DNA of 64,000 nucleotides from DATCHW01 sp036508135 (GCA_036508135.1 DATCHW010000024.1:1-64000), one strand, 5' to 3'; numbered from the stretch's first letter, positions 35,244 to 45,133 are shown. Notes: generated by a model from the letters alone, not told the origin. Numbers and translations are program-made.

Positions 35244-36365
35244 ATGAAAAAAAATATATTCAATTTTACCACGGAACAACTATACGATGAAATCAAAGAT
35301 ATCGTAGATCATAAATACCGTACATTACAAATTTTTTCCTCACTCCATAAGAATTTCAGGGAAGATTTTAGTCAAATTACCGGAATTCCTTGCGAATTCA
35401 GGGAAAATTTAGCAAGAAATTTCTTTTTCCCTTATTTTAAATTGATATGCGTTTCTGAATCAAAGAATAACACGCAAAAATTCCTTTTCGAAATAACCGA
35501 TAGTAAAAGTAAAAAATTCAGGGTTGAATCTGTTTTAATTTCAGAAGACGAGAGGAATACAATTTGTGTATCCACACAGGTTGGTTGTAATATCAGGTGT
35601 GAATTTTGTGCAACAGGTAAAATGGGATTCCTCAAAAATCTTGATGTAAGTCAAATCATTCTTCAGATTTATTGTGTAAAGAAAATATCAAAAAAAAATC
35701 CAACGAATATCGTTTTTATGGGGATGGGAGAACCTTTCCTCAATTACGATAATTTATTAAATGCTTTGAAAATATTGACAGATAAAGATGGTCTGGGTAT
35801 TTCATCAAAGAAAATTACCGTATCTACGGTAGGTATAAAAAATAAAATAAAAATTTTTACTGATGACCTCCTTAAAACAGAAAACAAAACCATCAAAAAT
35901 ACAAAACTTGCTTTATCTTTACATACGACGGATCAGGGTATTCGTGAAAAAATTATACCTATTGCAAGAGCAAACAAACTGTCTGAATTATATCAGGAAC
36001 TGATTTATTTTTACCGTAAAACAAAAACTAAAATTACTTATGAATATATATATTTTAACGGATTGAACGATACGGAAAATGATATTAGAAGGCTTGAAAA
36101 GCTTTCAGGTATGCTACCCTGTAATTTTAATATTATTCCATTTCATCCGATAAAAGCAGAACTTAATCCGCCTTTGAATGTTTTTAATTCCAGCGATAAA
36201 GCGTTCAAAGGTATAGATAATTCACTTTTTATTAAAAGTATAAATTATTTTATTGAACAGTTGAGAAATAAAAAAGTAGTTGTCAATTTAAGATCGAGCA
36301 GCGGAGTGGATATTGATGCTGCGTGCGGACAACTTGCTACTCAATATCAAAACCAAATATTCTAA
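35244..36365 (+). CDS. rlmN: 23S rRNA (adenine2503-C2)/tRNA methyltransferase RlmN
   Basis: 373 residues from ATG 35244; a TTG at 35184 would add a non-conserved leader. Radical-SAM cluster ligands C115, C119 and C122 (CNIRCEFC), the GMGEP motif, and methyl-carrying C361 in DAACGQ are all present. It methylates A2503 of 23S rRNA (and A37 of some tRNAs). The adk start is one base after its stop, so the two are coupled. Confidence 0.95.
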   Translation: MKKNIFNFTTEQLYDEIKDIVDHKYRTLQIFSSLHKNFREDFSQITGIPCEFRENLARNFFFPYFKLICVSESKNNTQKFLFEITDSKSKKFRVESVLISEDERNTICVSTQVGCNIRCEFCATGKMGFLKNLDVSQIILQIYCVKKISKKNPTNIVFMGMGEPFLNYDNLLNALKILTDKDGLGISSKKITVSTVGIKNKIKIFTDDLLKTENKTIKNTKLALSLHTTDQGIREKIIPIARANKLSELYQELIYFYRKTKTKITYEYIYFNGLNDTENDIRRLEKLSGMLPCNFNIIPFHPIKAELNPPLNVFNSSDKAFKGIDNSLFIKSINYFIEQLRNKKVVVNLRSSSGVDIDAACGQLATQYQNQIF

Positions 36366-36366
36366 T

Positions 36367-36927
36367 ATGCATCAGATAATTATTTTTGGACCGCCCGGAG
36401 TAGGGAAAGGGACACAAGCACATTTTATTTCCGAAAAATTAAACATATTCCATCTTTCTACAGGGGAAGTACTAAGAACATCAGCAGAAAAAAAGACTGA
36501 ACTCGGATTAAAAGCAAAGGAAATTATGGATAGGGGACAACTTGTACCGGATGATATTATGATAGGTATAGTACGGGAAGTACTCTTAAATGATTCCGGT
36601 CCGGAATCAAACGGATTTATTCTTGATGGCTTTCCCAGAACTGTCGAGCAGGCAAAAGCATTGACAGTTATCTTTAAAGAATTTGGTTATTTAGGCGTTA
36701 TAGTGATTTACCTTGATGCTGATGAAGATGAACTCTTGCGAAGATTACTAAAAAGAGGCAGGAGTGATGACAATGAACTTACTATCAGGAATCGTTTGAA
36801 GGTTTACAAAGAACAAACTTATCCTGTTATAGAATACTATAAAAATGTTTATAATACAGTCAAAATTGACGGTTTAGGAGAAATCGAAGATATTTATAAA
36901 CTTATTCTTGAATCACTTAAAATTTGA
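36367..36927 (+). CDS. adk: Adenylate kinase, short form
   Basis: 186 residues from ATG 36367, directly after rlmN. P-loop GPPGVGKGT at 8-16, AMP-binding STGEVLR, DGFPRT near 84, and LLKRGRSDDNE in place of the long LID, so it is the short type without zinc fingers usual in this phylum. It equilibrates ATP + AMP with 2 ADP. Confidence 0.95.
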   Translation: MHQIIIFGPPGVGKGTQAHFISEKLNIFHLSTGEVLRTSAEKKTELGLKAKEIMDRGQLVPDDIMIGIVREVLLNDSGPESNGFILDGFPRTVEQAKALTVIFKEFGYLGVIVIYLDADEDELLRRLLKRGRSDDNELTIRNRLKVYKEQTYPVIEYYKNVYNTVKIDGLGEIEDIYKLILESLKI

Positions 36928-37014
36928 TTGAAATACCTATAAAAGGAATAATTAATTTGTTAATTGAATTTTACTTATAAATATCTTATTTTTAACAATT
37001 AATTTTATAATTAT

Positions 37015-37365
37015 ATGGCAGCAAAAATAAAAATTACAGAATATGCTGAAAAAGATTTGGCAGTTATACAGCCCAAAGGGAATTTCATAGGTGGTGATGA
37101 AACCGATGAGCTACGAGATACTATCAAAACACTTTCAGAAAAGGGAAATAAAAAATTGGTGATTGACCTTGGAGCGGTGCTGTATCTTAATAGCACTGCA
37201 CTTGGAGTTCTGATTTCTGCTCATGCAAATTACACAAAAAGAGAAGGCAAAGTTGTTATTTGCCAGCTCAATAAAAATCTTGAAAATTTGTTCGTAATAA
37301 CAAAGCTTGCCTTGATATTTGACTCTTATCACTCACTTGAAGAAGCATTGATAAGTTTTAATTGA
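37015..37365 (+). CDS. STAS-domain anti-sigma factor antagonist-like protein
   Basis: 116 residues, one SpoIIAA/RsbV-type STAS domain. The phosphorylatable serine is S60 in LYLNSTALGVL. Family members bind a serine kinase/anti-sigma factor when unphosphorylated. No kinase or phosphatase partner gene is adjacent; it lies 70 bases upstream of the exbB-like gene on the same strand, with a good independent ribosome site between them. Its regulatory target is unknown. Confidence 0.88.
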   Translation: MAAKIKITEYAEKDLAVIQPKGNFIGGDETDELRDTIKTLSEKGNKKLVIDLGAVLYLNSTALGVLISAHANYTKREGKVVICQLNKNLENLFVITKLALIFDSYHSLEEALISFN

Positions 37366-37435
37366 TTTTTTAAAATCCATTAATATTTAAATAAACAAAA
37401 TAACAATAAAAAATTAAACGGAGGTCGAAAAATAA

Positions 37436-38215
37436 ATGAAAAAATCGGGATTGTTTAGTGCCATTCTGATAACGGTCGCACTTGTCGCTGCTATTATTAT
37501 CTTTTTCTTCGTGTTAGGTAATCCTAACAATTTTGAACCCGGAACAATGACACCTAAAAAAGGCAATTACTTTGGTGTTATCTTTTTGGGTGGGTGGGTA
37601 GTTATGCCCCTGATAGCCTTATTGATTATGGTAAGCACTTATACTATTGAAAGAGCTTTATCTCTTGGAAAAGCTAAAGGTAAAGGTCCGATTGAACCAT
37701 TTCTGAAAAACATTCAGATGACTTTAAAAGATGGTGATATTGAAGGAACAGTTGCTTTGTGCGATAAACAAAAAGGTTCAATTGCAAATATTCTTAAACA
37801 AGGACTTGAAACATATCAGTCAATTGCAAACGATAATTCAAAAGATTCTGAAAGAAAATTAGAAGAAGTAAAAAATGCAATTGAAGAAGCTATGGGTCTA
37901 GAACTTCCGCTTCTTAACAGAAACCTTTCTGCTCTAGCAACTATTGCATCAGTTTCAGTTTTGTTCGGTCTGTTTGGTACTGTGTTAGGTATGATCAGGT
38001 CATTCCAGGCACTTGCAGTAGCGGGTAATCCGGATCCGACAGCTTTATCAAACGGTATTTCTGAAGCTCTTATTAATACTGCATTTGGTCTTGGCGGTGC
38101 CATTATCGGTACCATATCTTATAATTTCTTCCTGACAAAAGTCGGTACGATTACTTATATGATTGATGAAGCCACTTATAATTTATTAGCCATTATCGCT
38201 TATAAATCAAAGTAA
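37436..38215 (+). CDS. exbB: ExbB/TolQ/MotA-family proton channel protein
   Basis: 259 residues with an N-terminal transmembrane segment (about 8-28), a second at about 47-67, a cytoplasmic helical region (about 75-160) and the paired channel segments 165-190 and 205-230 (GLFGTVLGMIRSF and AFGLGGAIIG). With the two ExbD proteins that follow it would form the proton-driven motor energising TonB-type outer-membrane transport. Strong Shine-Dalgarno GGAGGT at 37420-37425, 10 bases before the ATG. No tonB in the window. Confidence 0.92.
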   Translation: MKKSGLFSAILITVALVAAIIIFFFVLGNPNNFEPGTMTPKKGNYFGVIFLGGWVVMPLIALLIMVSTYTIERALSLGKAKGKGPIEPFLKNIQMTLKDGDIEGTVALCDKQKGSIANILKQGLETYQSIANDNSKDSERKLEEVKNAIEEAMGLELPLLNRNLSALATIASVSVLFGLFGTVLGMIRSFQALAVAGNPDPTALSNGISEALINTAFGLGGAIIGTISYNFFLTKVGTITYMIDEATYNLLAIIAYKSK

Positions 38216-38270
38216 TTAGAGACTCGTGATAATTGAAAAATTTTTTTAAAAGATTAGTTAATTTTCAGGT

Positions 38271-38855
38271 ATGAAAAAAATAAGAGATATAAAGAAAGCT
38301 GATATTAAAATTGATATGACACCTATGGTGGATGTGATTATGCTTCTCTTGACCTTCTTTATGCTGACGGCGACTTTTAAAATTGTCGAATCTACAGCAG
38401 TTGAAGTGACTCTCCCTAAATCTTCTGACGCTGATACAAGTAAGGTGCCTGATACAAAATTGATGACTATTACATTGACAAAAGCCGGAGATATCTTCCT
38501 TGATATTGATAATCCGGTTCTGAGAAAAGAATTATTCGGTGATGAGTATGGAATAGGAGTATATCATCCGGATTCAACAACTCAGAGCGAGTTCAAAACA
38601 TCGGGGAAAGTCGGCGGTATGGATTTCAAAAGACCTGTAATGTTCCTCCCTACTAAAGCTGAATTTGAAAAGAAACTCTTAGATATTAAAGCAAAGGGAC
38701 CAAGGGACGAAAAAGGAAATTCCGCTTTGAAAGTAGTAATTAAAGGTGATCAGGAGGCTGACTTTGGTGCGATGGAAGATTTGATGGCTTCACTTAAAGA
38801 GACGCGTAATTCGATGTTTCATATGTTAACACAGCTTAAAAGAGAAAAAAATTAA
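38271..38855 (+). CDS. exbD: ExbD/TolR-family protein 1
   Basis: 194 residues. One N-terminal transmembrane helix with the proton-carrying aspartate D21 in MVDVIMLLLTFFML, then a periplasmic domain longer than in classical ExbD (an insertion around 75-125). Partner of ExbB upstream. It is paired with a second, diverged ExbD 30 bases downstream. Confidence 0.92.
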   Translation: MKKIRDIKKADIKIDMTPMVDVIMLLLTFFMLTATFKIVESTAVEVTLPKSSDADTSKVPDTKLMTITLTKAGDIFLDIDNPVLRKELFGDEYGIGVYHPDSTTQSEFKTSGKVGGMDFKRPVMFLPTKAEFEKKLLDIKAKGPRDEKGNSALKVVIKGDQEADFGAMEDLMASLKETRNSMFHMLTQLKREKN

Positions 38856-38885
38856 AATAACTAACTTAATTTAGGAGTTTAATAA

Positions 38886-39419
38886 ATGTCAGGAACAGAT
38901 TTCGATACCCCGGATGCGGGGGGAGGACGCGGTAAGCAGCACAAAAAAGTAAAAGCAGCTGGCGTAAGGATTGATATGACCCCTATGGTGGACGTTATTA
39001 TGCTACTTTTAACTTTCTTTATGTTGACAACAACGCTTTCTAAACCTCAGGTTATGAAAATAAACTTACCTAAAGGCGAAGAGAAAGATAAGTTAAAAGT
39101 TGATATGGGTACTGTTCTATTTGTAAGAGTATCTGAAAAAGGAAATATTTATTTCTTTAAAGGGAAATCAGACGGCTCAGAACAGGCGGCAGAAAAAGTT
39201 GATATAAAGGATTTGAAAGTTAAACTTGAGGCCATATCCGCAGACAACAAAAGAAATCAGCTCGATCTTCTTGTCCTTTTAAAATTTGACAGAAAAATGA
39301 AATATAAGGTGATGGTTGATATTCTCGATCAAATTAACCTAGCTAATATTGATAAAAAATATGCTTTCTTGAAAATGGAAGAAGAGGATTTGAAAAAGGT
39401 AAACGAAGCCGGCGGATAA
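38886..39419 (+). CDS. ExbD/TolR-family protein 2
   Basis: 177 residues. A glycine/lysine-rich cytoplasmic N-terminus (1-28), the same MTPMVDVIMLLLTFFMLT helix with D36, and a periplasmic domain. The near-identical helices but different periplasmic parts suggest a heteromeric ExbD pair. Followed by an intrinsic terminator, ending the unit. Confidence 0.91.
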   Translation: MSGTDFDTPDAGGGRGKQHKKVKAAGVRIDMTPMVDVIMLLLTFFMLTTTLSKPQVMKINLPKGEEKDKLKVDMGTVLFVRVSEKGNIYFFKGKSDGSEQAAEKVDIKDLKVKLEAISADNKRNQLDLLVLLKFDRKMKYKVMVDILDQINLANIDKKYAFLKMEEEDLKKVNEAGG

Positions 39420-39438
39420 TCTGTAGAATTTAATAAAT

Positions 39439-39476
39439 AAAGCGGACTTGAATAATATTCAAGCCGCTTTTTTTTT
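39439..39476 (+). terminator. Intrinsic terminator of the exbB-exbD-exbD unit
   Basis: A long stem with arms AAAGCGG and CCGCTTT plus inner CTTGAATA / TATTCAAG pairing, followed by T-rich sequence to 39476, starts 20 bases after the second exbD stop. Confidence 0.92.
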
Positions 39477-39555
39477 GCTTAAAATTTTTATGTTTCAATT
39501 ATTATTACTTTTTATCAATTTTCATTAATATATTAATAAATTATCATACAATATC

Positions 39556-40344
39556 TTGAATAAAACGAAATTTATTATTTTTTGTTTCTCAATCTTGTTT
39601 TCGGTATTCGTAAATCTAAATGCACAGACTGAAAATGCAAAATCTCTTTCTGAATTTCCAACACAGATTAAAAAATATGTAGTAGATGAAACGAACACGC
39701 TGACAGGTGATCAAACGAACATATTATTAAAAAAACTCGTTGATTTCGAAAAAGCGACGAGTAATCAGATAATACTTTATATTATACCCTCGCTTAACGG
39801 TGAACCGATTGAAATGGTTTCTATAAAAATTGCCGAAACCAACAAAATCGGGAAAAAAGATAAAAATAACGGTGTTTTATTACTTATCTCAAAAGAGGAT
39901 AAAAAAATTAGAATTGAAGTTGGTTATGGCCTTGAAGGTGCTTTAACTGATGCGATTTCATCTTCAATTATAAGGAATGAAATCGCTCCGAGTTTCCGGA
40001 ATGGGAACTATTTTGAAGGAGTAACGAAAGGATTAGATGCAATCATTCTTGCAACCAAAAATGAATATAAAAATACTGATAAAAATTCATCTTCCGATTC
40101 TTTATGTTTTGGGGTACCAATTTTTATTTTCATTATTTTTGGGTTTATCTTCTTTTCCATTTTTATATCTATAATTCGAGGAATTTTCGGTTTTGGAAGA
40201 AAGAATTATCCCGGAAGGGGTTCCGGTAGTGGTTTCTGGGGAGGTTTTGGTTCAGGTGGTTCCGGAGGAAGTGGAGGATCATTCGGAGGTTTTTCCGGAG
40301 GAGGTGGATCTTTTGGGGGTGGCGGCGCAAGCGGCGGCTGGTAA
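39556..40344 (+). CDS. TPM-domain protein with signal peptide, TM helix and Gly-rich tail
   Basis: 262 residues. Signal peptide 1-24 starting at TTG 39556 (no in-frame ATG nearby), an extracytoplasmic TPM domain (about 33-155, with YVVDETNTLTGDQ and VEVGYGLEGALTD-like motifs), a transmembrane segment (about 178-205) and a glycine/serine/phenylalanine-rich tail. TPM proteins (YgcG/Psb32 relatives) have been linked to phosphatase activity and photosystem repair in plants; the bacterial role is unclear. A second TPM gene follows 28 bases later. The usual lemA neighbour is absent. Confidence 0.88.
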   Translation: MNKTKFIIFCFSILFSVFVNLNAQTENAKSLSEFPTQIKKYVVDETNTLTGDQTNILLKKLVDFEKATSNQIILYIIPSLNGEPIEMVSIKIAETNKIGKKDKNNGVLLLISKEDKKIRIEVGYGLEGALTDAISSSIIRNEIAPSFRNGNYFEGVTKGLDAIILATKNEYKNTDKNSSSDSLCFGVPIFIFIIFGFIFFSIFISIIRGIFGFGRKNYPGRGSGSGFWGGFGSGGSGGSGGSFGGFSGGGGSFGGGGASGGW

Positions 40345-40372
40345 TCTTTTTTTAATAATTTAAAAATTTATC

Positions 40373-40831
40373 ATGTTTAAAAATTACATTCAAAAATATC
40401 TTTCAAAGGAAGATCTCAAAGATATTACAGATAAAATAAAAAATATTGAACTAACTACTTCCGGTGAACTTAGACTGTGTTTAAAATACAAAACTGAGTG
40501 GCACGAAAAGAAGATGCGTACAAGAGATCTCGCTATTAGGGAATTTCATAAACTTGGTATGCAGAATACAAAAGAATATACCGGTATTCTCATTATGATA
40601 TTCTTGAAAGATAAAAAGTTTGAAATTATTGCTGATAAAGGTATTAATTCAAGAGTTGAAAAGAATACTTGGGATAATATAGCCGGGGAATTGACAAACC
40701 ATTTTTCTGCTTTTAATTTTAAAGGCGGTATTTTAAATCTACTTGACAAAGTTGGCAGTTTACTTGCAAAAGAATTTCCAAAGAAAAAAGATGATGTAAA
40801 TGAACTTCCTGATGATATTGTTATTGAATAA
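40373..40831 (+). CDS. Cytoplasmic-type TPM-domain protein
   Basis: 152 residues, a TPM domain without signal peptide: TTSGELRLCLKYKTEW, then TGILIMIFLKDKKFEIIADKGI. It forms a pair with the preceding membrane TPM protein, as often seen in bacteria, and lies 21 bases before lptD. Function unknown. Confidence 0.85.
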   Translation: MFKNYIQKYLSKEDLKDITDKIKNIELTTSGELRLCLKYKTEWHEKKMRTRDLAIREFHKLGMQNTKEYTGILIMIFLKDKKFEIIADKGINSRVEKNTWDNIAGELTNHFSAFNFKGGILNLLDKVGSLLAKEFPKKKDDVNELPDDIVIE

Positions 40832-40852
40832 CAGGATTTCATAAAATTTAAT

Positions 40853-43366
40853 TTGCAAAGATTTCTTTACATATTAATCTTTCTGTTGGTTCCGGTAATA
40901 TCTTATTCACAGAGTGAAAAAGATTCTATAAAAATGAACGACTCCTTAAAAACTTTAATTGACACCTCTAAACAGGTTAAATCCGATATTGATGCAATTA
41001 TTAATTATTCTGCAAAAGATTCCGCTATTTTCGACATTAAAGCAAAAACTATACATCTTTATTATTATAGTGAACTGACTTATAAAGACCTCAAGCTAAA
41101 TGCAGGTCAGATTCTTGTCAATCAGGAAACTCGCATACTTGAGGCAACTGGTATCGATTCTGCGGGCGAAGGGAAAATAATTCAACCCCCGCTGATGTAT
41201 CAGGGTAGTGATAAATATGAAGGAGCAAAACTTACTTATAGTTTTGAATCCCAGCAGGGTACCGTATCTATGGGCTTTTCCGAAGCAGACGTCGGTTATT
41301 ATTTTGGTGAAAGAATTAAAAAAATGAATTCTCAGGTAATTTTTATTCAAAATGGATTATATACCACTTCTACCGATAAAGAAGATCCGGAATATTATTT
41401 TTTCTCACCTAAAATGAAAGTAATTCCCAAAGATAAAGTGATTGCCCAATCCGTTTTTTTGTATATCGAAGGTGTACCTGTGCTCTGGATTCCATTTGCT
41501 GTATTTCCTAATCGAAGTGGAAGAACTTCGGGGATAATCGCACCTACTTATGGCAGCGATGCTAATTATGGTGTGTATTTTTCTAAATTCGGATATTTCT
41601 GGGCGATAAATGATTATACTGATCTGGCTGGAACTGCAAGTTGGTTTTCTAAAGGAAGAATTGATGCAAATGCAAGATTCAGATATTCACTTAAATATGT
41701 ATTCAACGGTGAATTTAACGGCGGATATTCGCGAATCAGAGTTGGGGAACAAAAAGATCCGGACAAGTTTTCTTCTGATGCATGGGCTCTGAACTGGATT
41801 CATAACCACCAAATTAATCCTACAACTTCTCTTAGTGGTAATCTTTCATTCGTGAGTGGTAAAAGTTACTATGATAATTCGAGCAATAGACTTGGTGAAC
41901 TGTTACAGCAGAACGTTGTTTCTAATCTCACACTATCAAAATTTTGGGAGGCAACACCATTCTCAATGTCCGTAAATTATTACCGCGATCAAAATCTTCA
42001 GAATGGAGATGTTCTTGAGCGGATTCCGGCTGTAAATTTTTCTATAACAGAAAATTATCCGTTTCGTAAGGATCTGTCAAATTCGGATAATCTGAAATTA
42101 TATGAGTACTTTTCTTATTCCTATAGCGGCTCTTTTAGAAATGATCATATTAAAAGAACTATCCCTAACTATCTTGGATTTGATAGCACTTATAGAGATT
42201 CCAGAATGGGAGCGCAACACAATGTTTCTTTAAATTTTTCTCCTAATAGCAAGTTTATTAGTATTCGTCCGTATTTCTATTATACCGAAATCTGGTACAA
42301 TAAATACATTACCAAAACATTTAACACGGTCGATAGCTCAGTTAGCGTTCAGGATAATAATGGCTATAAAGCAGTCAGATATTTTCAGACGGGTGTATCA
42401 TTCAGTACGAAACTGATTGGCATTTTCAGACCAAAAATATTTAATATCACAGGTATCAAACATACTATCACACCTTCAATAAATTATATCTATTCTCCGG
42501 ATTTTTCTTCGGACGCGTTCAACTATTACGGTAAATATACTGATGCTTCCGGAAAAGTAATTAAATACTCATATTTTGAAAGGGAAATATTCGGAGGAGC
42601 GCCGATGGGCGAAAGCCAGTCTTTACAGTTTACTGTCGGGAATTTATTCGAAATGAAAACTCGCGTGAATGATACTACAGAAAATAAATTCCAGCTTATT
42701 AATATTAATTTCGGGATACTTTATAATTTAGCAGCAGATTCTTTGAAGTTATCGGATCTTAGAACAGATTTCAGGACACAAATTGGAAATCTCCTTAATA
42801 TTGGCGGAGGAGCCTCATTCAACTTTTATAAATATGAAAAATCGGTTAACTCGAGAGTAAATCAATATCTCTGGAATACCGATGGTAAGCTGGCAGACCT
42901 CACTTCTTTTAATATTAACCTTTCAACATCTTATAGTTTTAATATCCGGAATTCTGAAAAATCACCTAAAGATACTTTAAAATCGAATATAAAAGTTGAT
43001 AAAAATTCAAATAAAGCCGTTGTTGATATTCCGGTTTCGGGTACAATTAACTATAATTATTCGGAATATAAACCTAATCCTTATCAAATATCCAAATCTT
43101 CTAATCTAAGCGGGACAGTTGCATTCAGCATTACGCAAAATTGGAAATTTACCGTTACAGGAGGATATGATTTAGTGAACCGTCAGGTTTCTGCTCCTTA
43201 TATAACCGCTTATCGTGATTTAAAATCCTGGGAAATAAATTTTAATTGGTATCCCACCGGCTTTTACAGAGGGTTTCGGTTCGAGATCAGAATTAAAGCT
43301 CCTGAACTGAACGATATTAAGGTAACAAAGCAAACAAGCGGAAGAGGTGTATATGGAACATTTTAA
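40853..43366 (+). CDS. lptD: LptD-like LPS assembly outer-membrane protein
   Basis: 837 residues. Signal peptide starts at TTG 40853 (MQRFLYILIFLLVPVISYS). An OstA/LptA-like beta-jellyroll domain follows (about 50-200, with VFLYIEGVPVLWIPFAVFPN), then a long beta-barrel rich in aromatic-ended strands finishing in the C-terminal strand region. LptD places LPS into the outer leaflet; kdsB, waaA and gmhA elsewhere in the window make that LPS. Bacteroidota LptD proteins are of this size. The partner lipoprotein LptE is not visible here. Confidence 0.85.
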   Translation: MQRFLYILIFLLVPVISYSQSEKDSIKMNDSLKTLIDTSKQVKSDIDAIINYSAKDSAIFDIKAKTIHLYYYSELTYKDLKLNAGQILVNQETRILEATGIDSAGEGKIIQPPLMYQGSDKYEGAKLTYSFESQQGTVSMGFSEADVGYYFGERIKKMNSQVIFIQNGLYTTSTDKEDPEYYFFSPKMKVIPKDKVIAQSVFLYIEGVPVLWIPFAVFPNRSGRTSGIIAPTYGSDANYGVYFSKFGYFWAINDYTDLAGTASWFSKGRIDANARFRYSLKYVFNGEFNGGYSRIRVGEQKDPDKFSSDAWALNWIHNHQINPTTSLSGNLSFVSGKSYYDNSSNRLGELLQQNVVSNLTLSKFWEATPFSMSVNYYRDQNLQNGDVLERIPAVNFSITENYPFRKDLSNSDNLKLYEYFSYSYSGSFRNDHIKRTIPNYLGFDSTYRDSRMGAQHNVSLNFSPNSKFISIRPYFYYTEIWYNKYITKTFNTVDSSVSVQDNNGYKAVRYFQTGVSFSTKLIGIFRPKIFNITGIKHTITPSINYIYSPDFSSDAFNYYGKYTDASGKVIKYSYFEREIFGGAPMGESQSLQFTVGNLFEMKTRVNDTTENKFQLININFGILYNLAADSLKLSDLRTDFRTQIGNLLNIGGGASFNFYKYEKSVNSRVNQYLWNTDGKLADLTSFNINLSTSYSFNIRNSEKSPKDTLKSNIKVDKNSNKAVVDIPVSGTINYNYSEYKPNPYQISKSSNLSGTVAFSITQNWKFTVTGGYDLVNRQVSAPYITAYRDLKSWEINFNWYPTGFYRGFRFEIRIKAPELNDIKVTKQTSGRGVYGTF

Positions 43367-43390
43367 CTATCTATTTATCTGAATCATATA

Positions 43391-43398
43391 TAAATTTG
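43391..43398 (+). promoter_or_regulatory. Possible -7 promoter element TAAATTTG before dapF
   Basis: Exact match to TAnnTTTG, 27 bases before the dapF ATG, but no TTG at the proper -33 distance. Weak on its own. Confidence 0.35.
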
Positions 43399-43424
43399 GA
43401 TGAATAAATCTATAACGTATTCCT

Positions 43425-44258
43425 ATGTCTGATATAGATATTCAGAAGTACACGGGCGCAGGAAATGATTTCCTGATGCTCAACAACATCGATAATTCAT
43501 TAACCGATTATCAAATAATCACAAAATCACTCATATCTCTCGATGGAAATACCAATTTAGATGGTGTTATTTTTGTAGAAAAGTCTCAATCTGCGGATTT
43601 CAAAATGAACTACTATAATAAAGATGGTACCGGGAATGCACTGTGTGGAAATGGTTTGAGAGCTACCATCCGTTACTTATGCGATAATAATTTTTCTGTT
43701 AAAAATACTATTTCTTTGGAAGCAGTTAACAAAATTTTTACTTGCAAACTTGAGGATAACGGATTAATCTCGGTAAATTTTCCTCCACCTGATAAAATTA
43801 AATTAAAATTTAAGCTTAAGGTTCATTTCATTGAGTGGTGGGAAATGTTGTCTGTCTCCTATCTTGATGTTGGCTCCCCTCATATAATTGTTTTTATTGA
43901 GGACATTGAAAAGCCAAAAATAAAAAGTATAGATGAAGTTAATATCATAGAATGGGGGAGAAATATTCGGATGCATAAAGATTTGATGCCGGAAGGTGCA
44001 AATGTGAATTTTATAGAAGTTGTTTCTTCTGATGAAGGAATTTTAAAAATTCGAAGTTATGAAAGAGGAGTCGAAGGTGAAACATTAGCCTGTGGAACCG
44101 GAGCCCTTTCGGCAGCAATCGCTGCTCATGTAATTAAAAATGTTAAAAAACCGGTCAAACTTCTTACTAAATCTGGGGAGTATCTCACTGTAAATTTTAA
44201 TATATCGGATAATTTAATTAAAGATTTATATTTGACCGGAACAGCAAAAAGAATTTGA
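43425..44258 (+). CDS. dapF: Diaminopimelate epimerase
   Basis: 277 residues. The cofactor-free racemase converts LL- to meso-diaminopimelate for lysine and peptidoglycan. Catalytic thiols are C74 (CGNGLR) and C223 (ACGTGA). The start TGAGNDF-like motif appears as YTGAGNDF. Length normal. ATG 43425. Confidence 0.95.
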   Translation: MSDIDIQKYTGAGNDFLMLNNIDNSLTDYQIITKSLISLDGNTNLDGVIFVEKSQSADFKMNYYNKDGTGNALCGNGLRATIRYLCDNNFSVKNTISLEAVNKIFTCKLEDNGLISVNFPPPDKIKLKFKLKVHFIEWWEMLSVSYLDVGSPHIIVFIEDIEKPKIKSIDEVNIIEWGRNIRMHKDLMPEGANVNFIEVVSSDEGILKIRSYERGVEGETLACGTGALSAAIAAHVIKNVKKPVKLLTKSGEYLTVNFNISDNLIKDLYLTGTAKRI

Positions 44259-44278
44259 TAACTATAAAATAATAATGT

Positions 44279-45133
44279 ATGAATATCGAAAATTTTAAAG
44301 TTACATCAAAAATTAAACTCTCCGATTATCCATGTGACTTCGCAGGGGATTTCAAATCAAAAGAAGAAGCGAGGGAAGTTCTCAACAATAATATCGTGAA
44401 AATGTCAGAATATCAGGATAAACTTTTTGCACAAAGCAAATACGCTCTCCTCATTATTTTTCAGGCATTGGATGCTGCAGGGAAAGACGGAGCAATAAAG
44501 CATGTTATGAGCGGGCTTAATCCACAGGGTACTCAGGTAGTAAGTTTCAAGCAGCCTTCTACCGAAGAACTCGATCACGATTATTTATGGAGAATTAATA
44601 AAGCACTGCCTGAACGGGGACGAATAGGGGTTTTTAACCGTTCGCATTATGAAGAGGTACTCGTTGTTCGTGTCCATAATTTAGTCAAATATCAAAAACT
44701 TCCTGCTGAAGTGATTGGAAATAATATCTGGGAAAAAAGATTTGAACAGATTAGAAATTATGAGAAATATCTGAGCCAAAACGGTTTAGTCCAGCTAAAA
44801 TTCTTTCTTCATCTTTCCAAAAAGGAGCAGAAAAAAAGATTCTTGAAAAGACTTGATGACCCTTCCAAAAACTGGAAATTCTCCGCATCAGATTTAACTG
44901 AACGGAAGTATTGGGATGATTATCAGAAATGTTATGAAGAAGCAATAAACGAAACAAGCACGAAACATTCACCCTGGTTTATTATTCCTGCTGATGTAAA
45001 ATGGTTTTCGAGATTACTTATTTCTGAAGTGATTAATTATACACTTAAGAACCTTGATTTGAACTATCCGGAAGTCAATACAGACAAGAAGAAAATACTT
45101 GATGAATGTAAAGAAAAATTACTACAAGAATAA
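44279..45133 (+). CDS. Polyphosphate kinase 2 family phosphotransferase
   Basis: 284 residues, one PPK2 domain. P-loop DAAGKDG at 65-71 and the lid/basic motif FNRSHYEEVL at 119-128, followed by FLHLSKKEQKKRFLKR. PPK2 enzymes use polyphosphate to phosphorylate nucleotides; subclass (AMP, ADP or both) cannot be fixed by eye, though the sequence looks closest to class III. It begins 20 bases after dapF. Confidence 0.93.
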   Translation: MNIENFKVTSKIKLSDYPCDFAGDFKSKEEAREVLNNNIVKMSEYQDKLFAQSKYALLIIFQALDAAGKDGAIKHVMSGLNPQGTQVVSFKQPSTEELDHDYLWRINKALPERGRIGVFNRSHYEEVLVVRVHNLVKYQKLPAEVIGNNIWEKRFEQIRNYEKYLSQNGLVQLKFFLHLSKKEQKKRFLKRLDDPSKNWKFSASDLTERKYWDDYQKCYEEAINETSTKHSPWFIIPADVKWFSRLLISEVINYTLKNLDLNYPEVNTDKKKILDECKEKLLQE

